From: Ewingella sp963519305
Lineage (GTDB): Bacteria > Pseudomonadota > Gammaproteobacteria > Enterobacterales > Enterobacteriaceae
Direction: 5' to 3'
NCBI GenBank assembly: GCA_963519305.1
Contig: CAUQMS010000003.1
Location: 124,001-188,000, forward strand
Length of the DNA: 64,000 bases
Shown here: in pieces, positions 25,167 through 33,445 of the stretch
Numbering within the stretch: position 1 is the stretch's first letter
Layout of the letters: every line of letters starts with the position of its first letter
Notes under the pieces: generated by a model
What the model saw: only the letters and a program-made list of their open reading frames with translations
What the model was told of the DNA's origin: nothing
The model's database searches: none
Made by a program: the position numbers and the translations under genes

Positions 25167-26387
25167 TTAACCCTGTAATAACTTAATTAACAAAGAGCCA
25201 TTATACAGCGCGTCTTTGACTAAGGCGGCGCCCGGCATGGTTCCTTTGTTATAGAACTCTGTCGACTCCAGTTTGATATTTTCACTGTAAGACGGCAGTG
25301 ATTGTTGCTGTATGCAGGACATAATTGCCGGATGCAGGATCTCTTTAGCAAAATTAAGCGGTGAGCCGATCAGCACTTTTTCAGGATTGAATAAATTGAC
25401 CATGATCGCCAGTATCCTACCCACGCTGTGGCCGACGCTGACTATCACATCGCGGGCCAGCTGATCGCCACGGTTGGCGGCGTCGCAGACCGCTTCCACT
25501 GTCAGCGGGATCCCCTGCAAACTGGAGCCCACGGCGGTTGCCAGACGCTGGCGCACCAGTTCAAGAATGCTGTCGGTGCTGGCGACGGTTTCAAGGCAGC
25601 CGTGGTTACCGCAGTAACAGCGCTTGCCGTAAGGATCCACCTGAGTATGACCCATTTCCACCACGCTGCTGCTGCCCCCGTGCAGGACACGCCCGCCGGT
25701 GATCACCCCGGCGCCCACGTTGTGGTCGATCACCACCTGAATGACGTTTTTACAGCCACGTGAGGCGCCGTAAAGCGCTTCCGCCATGGTCCAGGCACCA
25801 ATGTCATGCTGTACAAAGACCGGTAAACCGGTATGTGCTTCTAAGGTACTGCCGAGCGGCATTTCATCGACGTCATCATAAAACGGCATACGGTGCACCA
25901 CCCCGGCGCGGGCGTTAATCATGCCCGGCAGCGTAATGGCAATGGCCGTAAGGCGCTCAAGTTTGCTCTGATAACGAATAAAAAAACGGTCAATTTCGCC
26001 GATAATGCGTTCAAGCAGCGGCAATTCAGCATGCGCTGGAAGCGGCAACATATCTTCCACCACCAGTTTACTGCTCAGATCACGCAATCCGAGGGTAATA
26101 AAACCCTGACTGATGCGTGCAGAGAGGTAGTGCCAGGCGTCGGTGTCCAGCACCAGACCAATGGCCGGGCGGCCACGGCTGCCAGGCTCCTGGAACTCTG
26201 TTTCCTGAACCAGATGTGCCTGCAATAATTCACGGACAATTTTGGTAATGCTGGCGGGAGCAAGCTGCGCCTTTTTTGACAGCTCAATACGCGAAACTGG
26301 CCCAAACTGATCTATCAGCCGGTACACGGCACCGACATTGGTTTGCTTGATTTGATCAATATGTCCGGGTTGCCCATCAGGGTTCAC
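25167..26387 (-). CDS. mlc: Mlc (DgsA), ROK-family repressor of glucose-PTS and sugar genes
   Basis: Transcriptional repressor of 406 residues, nearly collinear with E. coli Mlc. The N-terminal wHTH region (VYRLIDQFGPVSRIELSKKAQLAPASITKIVREL) is followed by a ROK domain with the zinc site HTQVDPYGKRCYCGNHGCLE. The start is GTG (HIDQIKQTNVGAVYRL follows as in E. coli) with CGGAG eight bases upstream. Mlc represses ptsG, manXYZ, malT and its own gene, and is titrated by unphosphorylated EIICB-Glc at the membrane. A Mlc-type operator lies just upstream, so autoregulation is probably kept. The neighbours bioD2 and ynfL match E. coli order. Confidence 0.97.
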   Translation of the reverse strand: MNPDGQPGHIDQIKQTNVGAVYRLIDQFGPVSRIELSKKAQLAPASITKIVRELLQAHLVQETEFQEPGSRGRPAIGLVLDTDAWHYLSARISQGFITLGLRDLSSKLVVEDMLPLPAHAELPLLERIIGEIDRFFIRYQSKLERLTAIAITLPGMINARAGVVHRMPFYDDVDEMPLGSTLEAHTGLPVFVQHDIGAWTMAEALYGASRGCKNVIQVVIDHNVGAGVITGGRVLHGGSSSVVEMGHTQVDPYGKRCYCGNHGCLETVASTDSILELVRQRLATAVGSSLQGIPLTVEAVCDAANRGDQLARDVIVSVGHSVGRILAIMVNLFNPEKVLIGSPLNFAKEILHPAIMSCIQQQSLPSYSENIKLESTEFYNKGTMPGAALVKDALYNGSLLIKLLQG

Positions 26388-26400
26388 AGCAGAAACTCCG

Positions 26401-26423
26401 TTATTTTTCGCGCTTCAAAATAA
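26401..26423. promoter_or_regulatory. Mlc/NagC-type operator
   Basis: Arms TTATTTT and AAAATAA separated by nine bases fit the Mlc/NagC site pattern. It is 14 bases upstream of the mlc start, as expected for autorepression. Confidence 0.65.
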
Positions 26424-26540
26424 AGATTAATGGGTATGTTGAGGTTTTTGCCATATGCCGTCAACTATTTGATTCGTTATGTGATTCGGTGCACATATTG
26501 GCCTGAAACCTGATAGGAATTGACTGGAAAAACAGCGTTC

Positions 26541-27446
26541 TCAGGACTGTTCGTCCTGCATCATTAATTTCATGAATTCGTTGGCGGGTGCACTAACGGG
26601 ACGATGGCGGTGATTCACCATCCAAACTTGCGTGGTGCCCAGCTGTTTTCCAAAACGTAAATAGCGCACGCCATCGACCTGAATCCGTAAATAGGACGCC
26701 GGTAAAATCGAGACACCGAGACCGGCTGACACCAGCCCGATGATAGTCAGAGGTTCGCCGACCTCCTGAGTAATAAATGGTGTGATCCCCTGCGAACTCA
26801 GCAGCGTGCGGATATCGTCATACAATGAAGTTCCGGCGTCTTTAGAGAAGAACACAAACGGCTGGTCCGCCAGATGATGGAATGTCAGCTCCCCTTCCGG
26901 CAAATTCACCAGCGGGTTGTCTTCGTGGACCACGGCCACCAGAGGCTCTGACAGCAGCAGCTGGTGATGCAGGGTATCGGGCAACAGGCGGTTACGCATT
27001 ACGCCCAGATCAATACGCCCTTCCAGCAATGGTTCAATCTGCTGGGTGCTGTTCATCTCTTCAATACGGATATTCACTTCAGGGTACAGCAGATGAAAGC
27101 GCTGAATAGTCCGCTGCACACGGCGCAGAAAGGGAGCTGATGAGGTGAGACCAAGTGTCAGATTCCCCGCCTCACCGCGATGGATTTTTGCCGCCTGCAA
27201 TGAAGCATCATTCACACGACCAATGATTTGCCGCGCCTCTTTAAGAAAACTTTCACCGGCCTGAGTCAGACTCACATTGCGGTTATTACGGTTAAACAGC
27301 TGAGCGCCAATATGGGCTTCCAGCGCCTGAATCTGCTGGCTCAGCGGGGGTTGAGAGATATGGAGTCTCTGGGCCGCGCGCCCGAAATGCAGCTCATCGG
27401 CAACGGCAATAAAGTAGCGTAAATGGCGCAGTTCGATATGGTTCAT
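26541..27446 (-). CDS. ynfL: LysR-family regulator YnfL
   Basis: LysR transcription factor of 301 residues. The HTH is RYFIAVADELHFGRAAQRLHISQPPLSQQIQALE, followed by a LysR substrate-binding domain (GEAGNLTLGLTSSAPFLRRVQ onward). The position, downstream of mlc's promoter side and divergent from an MFS gene, matches ynfL-ynfM in E. coli. It probably controls the divergent ynfM. A CATACA-N14-TGTATG dyad lies in the shared intergenic region and is a possible binding site. The inducer is unknown. Confidence 0.9.
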   Translation of the reverse strand: MNHIELRHLRYFIAVADELHFGRAAQRLHISQPPLSQQIQALEAHIGAQLFNRNNRNVSLTQAGESFLKEARQIIGRVNDASLQAAKIHRGEAGNLTLGLTSSAPFLRRVQRTIQRFHLLYPEVNIRIEEMNSTQQIEPLLEGRIDLGVMRNRLLPDTLHHQLLLSEPLVAVVHEDNPLVNLPEGELTFHHLADQPFVFFSKDAGTSLYDDIRTLLSSQGITPFITQEVGEPLTIIGLVSAGLGVSILPASYLRIQVDGVRYLRFGKQLGTTQVWMVNHRHRPVSAPANEFMKLMMQDEQS

Positions 27447-27526
27447 GGCGGCTGATTGAGATCTTAAATGTATTGTTTCATAGAGATTAATATATTAGAC
27501 AAAATAAGTCGCCCTGATAAAATTTT

Positions 27527-27552
27527 CATACATTTTAAAATTTAGTTGTATG
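27527..27552. promoter_or_regulatory. Dyad in the ynfL-ynfM divergent promoter
   Basis: CATACA and TGTATG separated by 14 bases, just upstream of the ynfM start; a LysR-type operator is plausible but only one site is seen. Confidence 0.3.
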
Positions 27553-27576
27553 GAATGCATCCGCTAAGGACTTTCA

Positions 27577-28905
27577 GTGAACACTACCGGGCGTAAATCT
27601 GCTGCTTCAGATCTCAGCCACGCTTCTGTCAGTCAGGGGAGTTCGGTCAACGATGACGAAATAATCCGCGGCTCGTCCTCATCTGCATTATCCCCGTTAT
27701 CAAAAACGCCCTTTATAAAACGTGGTACGCCGCAGTTTATCCGGGTGACGCTGGCGTTGTTCTCCGCAGGGCTGGCAACCTTTGCCCTGCTCTACTGCGT
27801 GCAGCCTATTTTGCCAGTCCTCTCGCAAGATTTCGGCGTGTCACCGGCAACCAGTAGCCTGTCGCTGTCGTTATCGACCGGGCTAATGGCGATGGGTTTG
27901 CTGTTTACCGGGCCGGTCTCAGACGCCGTGGGCCGCAAGTCGGTGATGGTTGTGGCGCTGATGCTGGCCGCCATCTGTACGCTGATTTGCGCCCTTATGC
28001 AGAGCTGGAATGCCATTTTACTGATGCGCGCGCTGATCGGGCTGTCGCTCAGCGGCGTGGCGGCCGTCGCGATGACCTATCTCAGTGAAGAGATCCACCC
28101 GAGCGTCGTGGCCTTCTCAATGGGTCTTTATATCAGCGGTAATTCAATCGGCGGCATGAGCGGGCGTCTGGTCAGTGGCGTGCTGACAGATTTCTTCTCA
28201 TGGCGTATTGCCGTTGCGGTGGTCGGGCTGTTTGCGCTGGCATCGGCCATTATGTTCTGGCGTATTTTACCGCCTTCAAAACACTTTCGCCCCAGCTCAC
28301 TGAAGCCGCAGAAAATGCTGATTAACTTTAAGCTGCACTGGCGTGACAGCGGCCTGCCGATGCTGTTTGCCGAAGGTTTTCTGCTGATGGGCAGTTTTGT
28401 CACCATGTTTAACTACATCGGCTACCGGTTGCTCAGTTCCCCCTATCATCTCAGCCAGGCGGTGGTCGGCGTCATTTCGGTGGTCTATCTGATGGGCACT
28501 TACAGTTCGCCGAAAGCCGGTGCGCTGACCGGCGTCTATGGCCGCGGGCCGGTGCTGATCGGCTCTACGGCACTGATGCTGGTTGGGATCCTAATCACCG
28601 CATTTTCACCGGTCTGGGTGATTTTCATTGGCATGGTGTTAGTGACCGGAGGTTTCTTTGCCGCACACTCGGTCGCCAGCGGATGGATTGGCCGCCGCGC
28701 CCGCAGGGCCAAAGGACAAGCCTCGTCGCTCTATTTATTCTCCTATTACGCGGGTTCCAGCGTGGCCGGGACGTTAGGCGGCTATTTCTGGAACAGTTTT
28801 GGCTGGTACGGCATCACCGCGTTTATCAGTCTGATGCTGATTGTGGCGATTATTGTGGGTTACCGCTTAATGCGCCTTACGGAAGCCCGCCCGATTATCG
28901 CCTGA
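27577..28905 (+). CDS. ynfM: MFS transporter YnfM
   Basis: Inner-membrane major facilitator of 442 residues with 12 predicted helices. The start is GTG, with AAGGA six bases upstream. The N-terminal ~50 residues are Ser-rich and cytoplasmic. Helix 1 is LALFSAGLATFALLYCVQPILP, and motif A-like GPVSDAVGRKSVMV follows helix 2. It matches E. coli YnfM, a putative arabinose/drug-type efflux pump, by sequence and by neighbourhood (divergent from ynfL). The substrate is not established. It ends with a rho-independent terminator before tus. Confidence 0.92.
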   Translation: MNTTGRKSAASDLSHASVSQGSSVNDDEIIRGSSSSALSPLSKTPFIKRGTPQFIRVTLALFSAGLATFALLYCVQPILPVLSQDFGVSPATSSLSLSLSTGLMAMGLLFTGPVSDAVGRKSVMVVALMLAAICTLICALMQSWNAILLMRALIGLSLSGVAAVAMTYLSEEIHPSVVAFSMGLYISGNSIGGMSGRLVSGVLTDFFSWRIAVAVVGLFALASAIMFWRILPPSKHFRPSSLKPQKMLINFKLHWRDSGLPMLFAEGFLLMGSFVTMFNYIGYRLLSSPYHLSQAVVGVISVVYLMGTYSSPKAGALTGVYGRGPVLIGSTALMLVGILITAFSPVWVIFIGMVLVTGGFFAAHSVASGWIGRRARRAKGQASSLYLFSYYAGSSVAGTLGGYFWNSFGWYGITAFISLMLIVAIIVGYRLMRLTEARPIIA

Positions 28906-28932
28906 AATCCACAGTGAGTCTTTTCTCCTGTC

Positions 28933-28953
28933 AGGGCGTTCGCGCCCTTTTCC
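28933..28953 (+). terminator. Terminator after ynfM
   Basis: A compact stem, AGGGCG/CGCCCT, with a TTCG tetraloop followed by TTTCC. Confidence 0.75.
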
Positions 28954-29033
28954 CTCTGCCAGACATTTCGCCACGGCACTCAGGGTTATTCACGTTTATT
29001 GAGGTGTGCACATTCAGTTGTTTTGCACTATAT

Positions 29034-29050
29034 TGTATGTTGTAACTAAA
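29034..29050 (+). other. Ter replication-terminus site (TerB-like) in the tus leader
   Basis: TGTATGTTGTAACTAAA matches the E. coli Ter consensus AGNATGTTGTAACTAAA at all but the first base. It lies between the tus promoter region and the tus ribosome binding site (GGAGGG), as TerB does in E. coli, so bound Tus would also repress its own gene. From E. coli polarity, a fork moving left to right in this window should be arrested. Confidence 0.92.
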
Positions 29051-29060
29051 TGGAGGGTGC

Positions 29061-30011
29061 ATGGCGGATTATGATCTGATTGCCCGGATGAACGGGTGTT
29101 TTAACGAACTTGAACTGGCTTTGGGCGATCTCAGCCGTTTATTAAAGCAGCTCGATTTATTGCAGGCGCGCGTATTCAGCCTGCCGGAGATTGCCAAAGG
29201 CGAAGAGCACAATCCGGCCGAGCGTATTCAGGTCACACCGCATATGGGTGAAGCTGCCCATCAGTTGGCGCTGCAACATTTTCAGAATCTGTTTATCCAT
29301 CATCAGGGGGAGAATATCAGCAGTAAATCGGCCGTCCGTCTTCCTGGCGTACTGTGTTACGCGGTGGATGCAGCAGAACATCAGGCTGCCCTGCTGCTGA
29401 TTGAAGAGGTCAATAAGCTGAAGGCAGAACTGGAACACATTGTGACGGTGGAATCCGGCCTGGCGCGTGAGCAGCGCTTTGAGTTTGTGCACACTCATCT
29501 GCGTGGATTGATCACCCTGAATGCCTATCGGACGATTTCCTTCCTTAATGATCCGGACTCCGTGCGCTTCGGCTGGGCCAATAAGCACATCATCAAGAAT
29601 GTCAGCCGTGAGGAAGTTCTGGCGCAACTGGATAAAAGCCTGAATGCCGGGCGTTCCGTCCCGCCCTACACCCGCGAGCAGTGGACAGACAACATTACGC
29701 GCGAAATCAATGACGTTAAACGCATCCCCGAACATGCCGTGCTGAAGATTAAACGCCCGGTGAAGGTTCAGCCCATCGCCCGCGTGTGGTACCGCAACAG
29801 CCAGAAACAAGTACAGCACCCCTGCCCGATGCCGCTTATCGCTTTATGTCTTAAAACGCCGACGTTCCAGCTCCCCAAACTCGGCGAACTGCCGGATTAC
29901 GACGCGGCTGCGGTCAAACACAAGTACAAGCCGGATGCCCAGCCGCTGAATTTGCTGATTAAGCGGCTTCATCTTTATACCGACTGGTCGGCGGACCAGA
30001 TATATGAATGA
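29061..30011 (+). CDS. tus: Tus, DNA replication terminus site-binding protein
   Basis: Monomeric DNA-binding protein of 316 residues that traps replication forks at Ter sites by blocking DnaB helicase from one side. Conserved segments include KAAVRLPGVLCY-like SAVRLPGVLCY, EHIVTVES, LRGLITLNAYRT, RFGWANKHIIKN and the DNA-contacting strands KIKRPVKVQPIARVW and KQVQHPCP. The length matches the E. coli protein (309) with small differences. The Ter site upstream overlaps its leader, giving autoregulation. In E. coli tus is near rstB and fumC; here it follows ynfM and precedes dcuC, indicating local rearrangement. Confidence 0.97.
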   Translation: MADYDLIARMNGCFNELELALGDLSRLLKQLDLLQARVFSLPEIAKGEEHNPAERIQVTPHMGEAAHQLALQHFQNLFIHHQGENISSKSAVRLPGVLCYAVDAAEHQAALLLIEEVNKLKAELEHIVTVESGLAREQRFEFVHTHLRGLITLNAYRTISFLNDPDSVRFGWANKHIIKNVSREEVLAQLDKSLNAGRSVPPYTREQWTDNITREINDVKRIPEHAVLKIKRPVKVQPIARVWYRNSQKQVQHPCPMPLIALCLKTPTFQLPKLGELPDYDAAAVKHKYKPDAQPLNLLIKRLHLYTDWSADQIYE

Positions 30012-30077
30012 TTTTTTTTGTATTTAGCGTCTTTGTCTCACATTTATGGCTTCTACCGATAGCAGACCAACAATTCA

Positions 30078-30098
30078 TTGATAACCGTCATGGACGGT
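30078..30098. promoter_or_regulatory. Partial FNR-like site and hairpin upstream of dcuC
   Basis: TTGAT-AACC-GTCAT fits one good FNR half-site and one weak one. It overlaps a 6-bp hairpin, ACCGTC/GACGGT. FNR control would fit the anaerobic role of DcuC, but the match is incomplete. Confidence 0.3.
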
Positions 30099-30163
30099 AG
30101 CCCCCGGGATTGTGCAAAGTGCCCGCCTTTGTATTTTCTTACCATTTCCGGGGACCTAAAATC

Positions 30164-31528
30164 ATGTGGGATTTACTGATAGGACTGGTGGTCACGGTGG
30201 CCGTGGGCCGCTACATCATCAAAGGTTATTCGCCGACCGGCGTACTGATGGTCGGCGGTTTATTACTGCTGATTATCAGCGCACTGATGGGCCATAGTGT
30301 CTTGCCTGAAGGGGCAAAATCTACCGGCTGGAATACGACGGATATCGTCGAATATGTGAAAATTCTGCTGATGAGCCGCGGTGGCGATCTCGGGATGATG
30401 ATCATGATGCTGTGCGGGTTTGCAGCTTATATGACGCATATCGGTGCCAATGATGTGGTTGTCAGACTGGCCTCCCGTCCGCTGTCGATGATTAATTCCC
30501 CCTATGTTCTGATGGTGGCGGCGTATATTCTGGCCTGCCTGATGTCACTGGCCGTCTCCTCCGCGACCGGTCTTGGTGTGTTGCTGATGGCCACCCTGTT
30601 CCCGATTATGGTCAACGTCGGCATCAGCCGCGGTGCGGCAGCGGCTATTTGCGCCTCTCCTGCGGCGATTATTTTGTCCCCAACCTCAGGCGATGTCGTA
30701 CTGGCAGCGCAGGCTTCCAATATGTCCCTGGTGGATTTTGCCTTCAAAGCCACCCTGCCCATCTCCATCGCCGCTATTGTGGCGATGGCCATCGCGCACT
30801 TCTTCTGGCAACGCTATCTTGACAAACGCGAAGCGGGCAATGAACCCGTCATTGTCGAAACCGAAACCACGCCGGTCGAAACCAATGCACCGTGGTTCTA
30901 CGCCATTTTACCCTTCACACCGATTGTCGGCGTGCTGGTGTTCGACGGCAAATGGGGCCCGAATCTGCATATCATCACCATTTTAGTGATCTGTATGTTC
31001 CTGACCGCCATCATCGAAACTGTGCGTAACCGCAACGGCAAAGCGGTGTTTGCCGGTCTGGACGTGGCCTACCGCGGTATGGCCGATGCTTTTGCAAACG
31101 TGGTCATGCTGCTCGTCGCGGCGGGCGTTTTTGCGCAGGGATTGAGTACAGTGGGTTTTATCAGCAGCTTGATCGGTCTGGCGCAAAACGTCGGTTCCGG
31201 CAGCATCGTGATGATGCTGGTGCTGGTGACTATCACCGTGCTGGCGGCCATGACGACCGGTTCCGGTAATGCCTCGTTTTACGCTTTCGTCGAACTCATC
31301 CCTAAGCTGGCGGTAAAAATGGGCATCAACCCGGAATATCTGGTGATCCCAATGTTGCAGGCGTCCAATCTGGGCCGCACTATCTCTCCGGTCTCCGGCG
31401 TGATTGTCGCCGTGGCCGGCATGGCAAAAATCTCCCCGTTCGACGTGGTGAAACGCACCTCCGTTCCGGTACTCGTCGGGCTGATTGTGGTCGTGATCGC
31501 CACCGAAGTGTTTATTCCCCTGCATTAA
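30164..31528 (+). CDS. dcuC: DcuC-family anaerobic C4-dicarboxylate transporter
   Basis: Inner-membrane carrier of 454 residues (E. coli DcuC: 461) with about 12-14 transmembrane helices. It is expected to export succinate or exchange it for fumarate or malate during anaerobic growth. Recognisable segments are GYSPTGVLMVGGLLLLI, SATGLGVLLMATLFPIMV, ASPAAIILSPTSGDV and TTGSGNASFYAFVELIPKLA. ATG 30164 is chosen because CGGGGA precedes it; an in-frame ATG 18 codons earlier has no ribosome binding site and adds a non-family extension. It stands alone between tus and ydgK. Confidence 0.93.
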   Translation: MWDLLIGLVVTVAVGRYIIKGYSPTGVLMVGGLLLLIISALMGHSVLPEGAKSTGWNTTDIVEYVKILLMSRGGDLGMMIMMLCGFAAYMTHIGANDVVVRLASRPLSMINSPYVLMVAAYILACLMSLAVSSATGLGVLLMATLFPIMVNVGISRGAAAAICASPAAIILSPTSGDVVLAAQASNMSLVDFAFKATLPISIAAIVAMAIAHFFWQRYLDKREAGNEPVIVETETTPVETNAPWFYAILPFTPIVGVLVFDGKWGPNLHIITILVICMFLTAIIETVRNRNGKAVFAGLDVAYRGMADAFANVVMLLVAAGVFAQGLSTVGFISSLIGLAQNVGSGSIVMMLVLVTITVLAAMTTGSGNASFYAFVELIPKLAVKMGINPEYLVIPMLQASNLGRTISPVSGVIVAVAGMAKISPFDVVKRTSVPVLVGLIVVVIATEVFIPLH

Positions 31529-31538
31529 TTTTCGCATT

Positions 31539-31560
31539 CGGGCGCAGACTCCTGCGCCCG
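31539..31560 (+). terminator. Hairpin after dcuC
   Basis: A 9-bp stem, CGGGCGCAG/CTGCGCCCG, with loop ACTC lies 10 bases after the dcuC stop. The T-run is poor, so termination may be weak. Confidence 0.55.
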
Positions 31561-31719
31561 TACTCCCTGCAATACAATGTTCCCCTCATCCCATCAATCA
31601 CATGAATACGATAGAGCCATACAGCATCTCAGGGTAAACTTCTGCGCCTTATAAGATGGGGTTGTCCTGATTAAACGGGTAACACCTGCCATTATTCTGC
31701 ATCGAACCAAAGGCTGACT

Positions 31720-32175
31720 ATGTCTCAACAACCGATCACAAGTGAAAAAAACAATAAGCGCATTGGCGGCTGGTTACTGGCTCCGCTGGCGTATCTGATT
31801 GTTACGCTGATGAGCGTTGTGCTGATGCTGGTGCTGTTCTCGATGGCACTGTTTATACCGGAGTCACGGGATTACCTGCTAACCAATTCGCAGGCATTTA
31901 CCCTGCAATGGTACTTCTCGGTTGTGACGACGCTTGCGATGGGAGCCTTTACCGTCGCGGTGCTGTGGCAATTTTGCAAACGTACCCGTGTGGTACCGAA
32001 GATGTTTATCATCTGGCTGTTATGTACCGTGCTGCTTTCCGTGAAAGCTTTCGCCTTCTCGCCGGTGACTGACGATATGGCGGTGCGTAATTTGCTGCTG
32101 GCGTTGTTAGCGGCGGCCCTGCTGGTGCCTTATTTCAAACGCTCACGCCGGGTGAAAGAGACTTTTACCGAATAA
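31720..32175 (+). CDS. ydgK: DUF2569 inner-membrane protein YdgK
   Basis: Membrane protein of 151 residues with four predicted helices. The DUF2569 hallmark GGWLLAPLAYLIVTLM lies near the N-terminus, then helices around YFSVVTTLAMGAFTVAVLW, KMFIIWLLCTVLLSVKAFAF and NLLLALLAAALLVPYF. In E. coli ydgK also precedes rsxA. No function is known for the family. It is separated from rsxA by about 110 bases containing an 8-bp hairpin (CGCTTATT/AATAAGCG, 32204-32225). Confidence 0.9.
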   Translation: MSQQPITSEKNNKRIGGWLLAPLAYLIVTLMSVVLMLVLFSMALFIPESRDYLLTNSQAFTLQWYFSVVTTLAMGAFTVAVLWQFCKRTRVVPKMFIIWLLCTVLLSVKAFAFSPVTDDMAVRNLLLALLAAALLVPYFKRSRRVKETFTE

Positions 32176-32287
32176 CCCTGCGGTTACCCCGTTGTCCCCG
32201 GGGCGCTTATTTCAGATAATAAGCGGTTGTAGCGTCTGCCTCTGGGGTCAGACACTGATCTATTTCCCGTTATTTTCAGGCAATGTC

Positions 32288-32869
32288 ATGACTTCTTACC
32301 TGTTACTGTTCGTCGGCACCGTGCTGGTGAACAACTTTGTTTTGGTTAAGTTTCTCGGTTTATGTCCGTTTATGGGTGTATCCAAAAAACTCGAATCCGC
32401 TATCGGCATGGGATTAGCCACAACATTCGTCATTACGTTGTCGAATATCTGCTCGTGGATTGTTAACACCTTCGTCCTGATGCCGCTGGGTCTGGTTTAT
32501 TTGCGCACCATGGCCTTTATTCTGGTGATCGCCGTTGTCGTGCAGTTCACCGAAATGGTCGTGCGCAAAACCAGCCCGTCACTTTACCGCCTGCTGGGTA
32601 TCTTCCTGCCGCTTATCACCACCAACTGCGCGGTGCTGGGCGTGGCCTTGCTCAACATTAATCAGGCACACAACTTCATGCAGTCCGCGCTGTATGGCTT
32701 TGCCGCGTCGCTCGGTTTCTCGCTGGTGATGGTACTGTTTGCCGCTATCCGCGAGCGCCTGGTTGTGGCTGACGTGCCTGCGCCGTTCAAAGGTTCGTCC
32801 ATTGCGCTGGTCACCGCGGGCCTGATGTCACTGGCCTTTATGGGCTTTACCGGTCTGGTGAAATTCTAA
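32288..32869 (+). CDS. rsxA: RsxA (RnfA), membrane subunit of the Rsx/Rnf electron-transport complex
   Basis: Integral inner-membrane protein of 193 residues with six helices. Conserved segments are VLVNNFVLVKFLGLCPFMGVSKK, with the cysteine in FLGLCPF that can ligate a membrane iron-sulfur centre shared with RsxE, and LITTNCAVLGVALL, which holds the matching one. The Rsx complex uses NADH and ion gradient to reduce ferredoxin-like partners; in E. coli it keeps SoxR reduced. ATG 32288 is chosen from alignment (MTSYLLLFVGTVLVNNF). It is the first gene of rsxABCDGE-nth; its stop overlaps the rsxB start (TAATG). Confidence 0.97.
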   Translation: MTSYLLLFVGTVLVNNFVLVKFLGLCPFMGVSKKLESAIGMGLATTFVITLSNICSWIVNTFVLMPLGLVYLRTMAFILVIAVVVQFTEMVVRKTSPSLYRLLGIFLPLITTNCAVLGVALLNINQAHNFMQSALYGFAASLGFSLVMVLFAAIRERLVVADVPAPFKGSSIALVTAGLMSLAFMGFTGLVKF

Positions 32870-33435
32870 TGTTTGAACTGTGGGTTGCGATTGGCGCGCT
32901 GACGGCACTGGCATTGGTCTTCGGACTGCTGCTGGGCTATGCGTCGCGCCGCTTTGCCGTTGAAGGCAATCCTGTTGTCGATCAGATTGACGATATCCTG
33001 CCGCAGAGTCAGTGCGCCCAGTGCGGTTACCCCGGCTGTAAGCCTTATGCCGAAGCGGTCGCCAATGGCGATAACATCAATAAATGTGTGCCCGGTGGCG
33101 AAGCGGTGATGCTGAAACTCGCCGCCCTGCTCAACGTTGACCCTCAGCCGCTGGGTGATGACGTTGCGACGGCGGTGCCTGTACGCACCGTGGCCTATAT
33201 CGACGAAAGTAACTGTATCGGCTGCACGAAATGCATTCAGGCTTGCCCGGTTGACGCCATCGTAGGAGCCACCCGCGCGGTGCATACCGTGATCACCGAT
33301 TTATGCACCGGCTGCGACCTGTGCGTCGCCCCCTGTCCGACCGACTGCATAGAAATGCTGCCGATTAAAACCACCACCGCCAACTGGAAGTGGGATATGA
33401 AATCCATTCCGGTGCAAGTCATTCATGCGGAGTAA
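32869..33435 (+). CDS. rsxB: RsxB (RnfB), iron-sulfur subunit
   Basis: Polyferredoxin of 188 residues anchored by one N-terminal helix (LWVAIGALTALALVFGLLLGY). A four-Fe cluster motif CAQCGYPGCKPYA with a later Cys (NKCVPGG) is followed by two 4Fe-4S ferredoxin motifs (CIGCTKCIQACP and CTGCDLCVAPCP). It passes electrons between the membrane subunits and RsxC in the complex. The start overlaps the rsxA stop by one base. Confidence 0.97.
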   Translation: MFELWVAIGALTALALVFGLLLGYASRRFAVEGNPVVDQIDDILPQSQCAQCGYPGCKPYAEAVANGDNINKCVPGGEAVMLKLAALLNVDPQPLGDDVATAVPVRTVAYIDESNCIGCTKCIQACPVDAIVGATRAVHTVITDLCTGCDLCVAPCPTDCIEMLPIKTTTANWKWDMKSIPVQVIHAE

Positions 33436-33445
33436 GCGGAACGTC

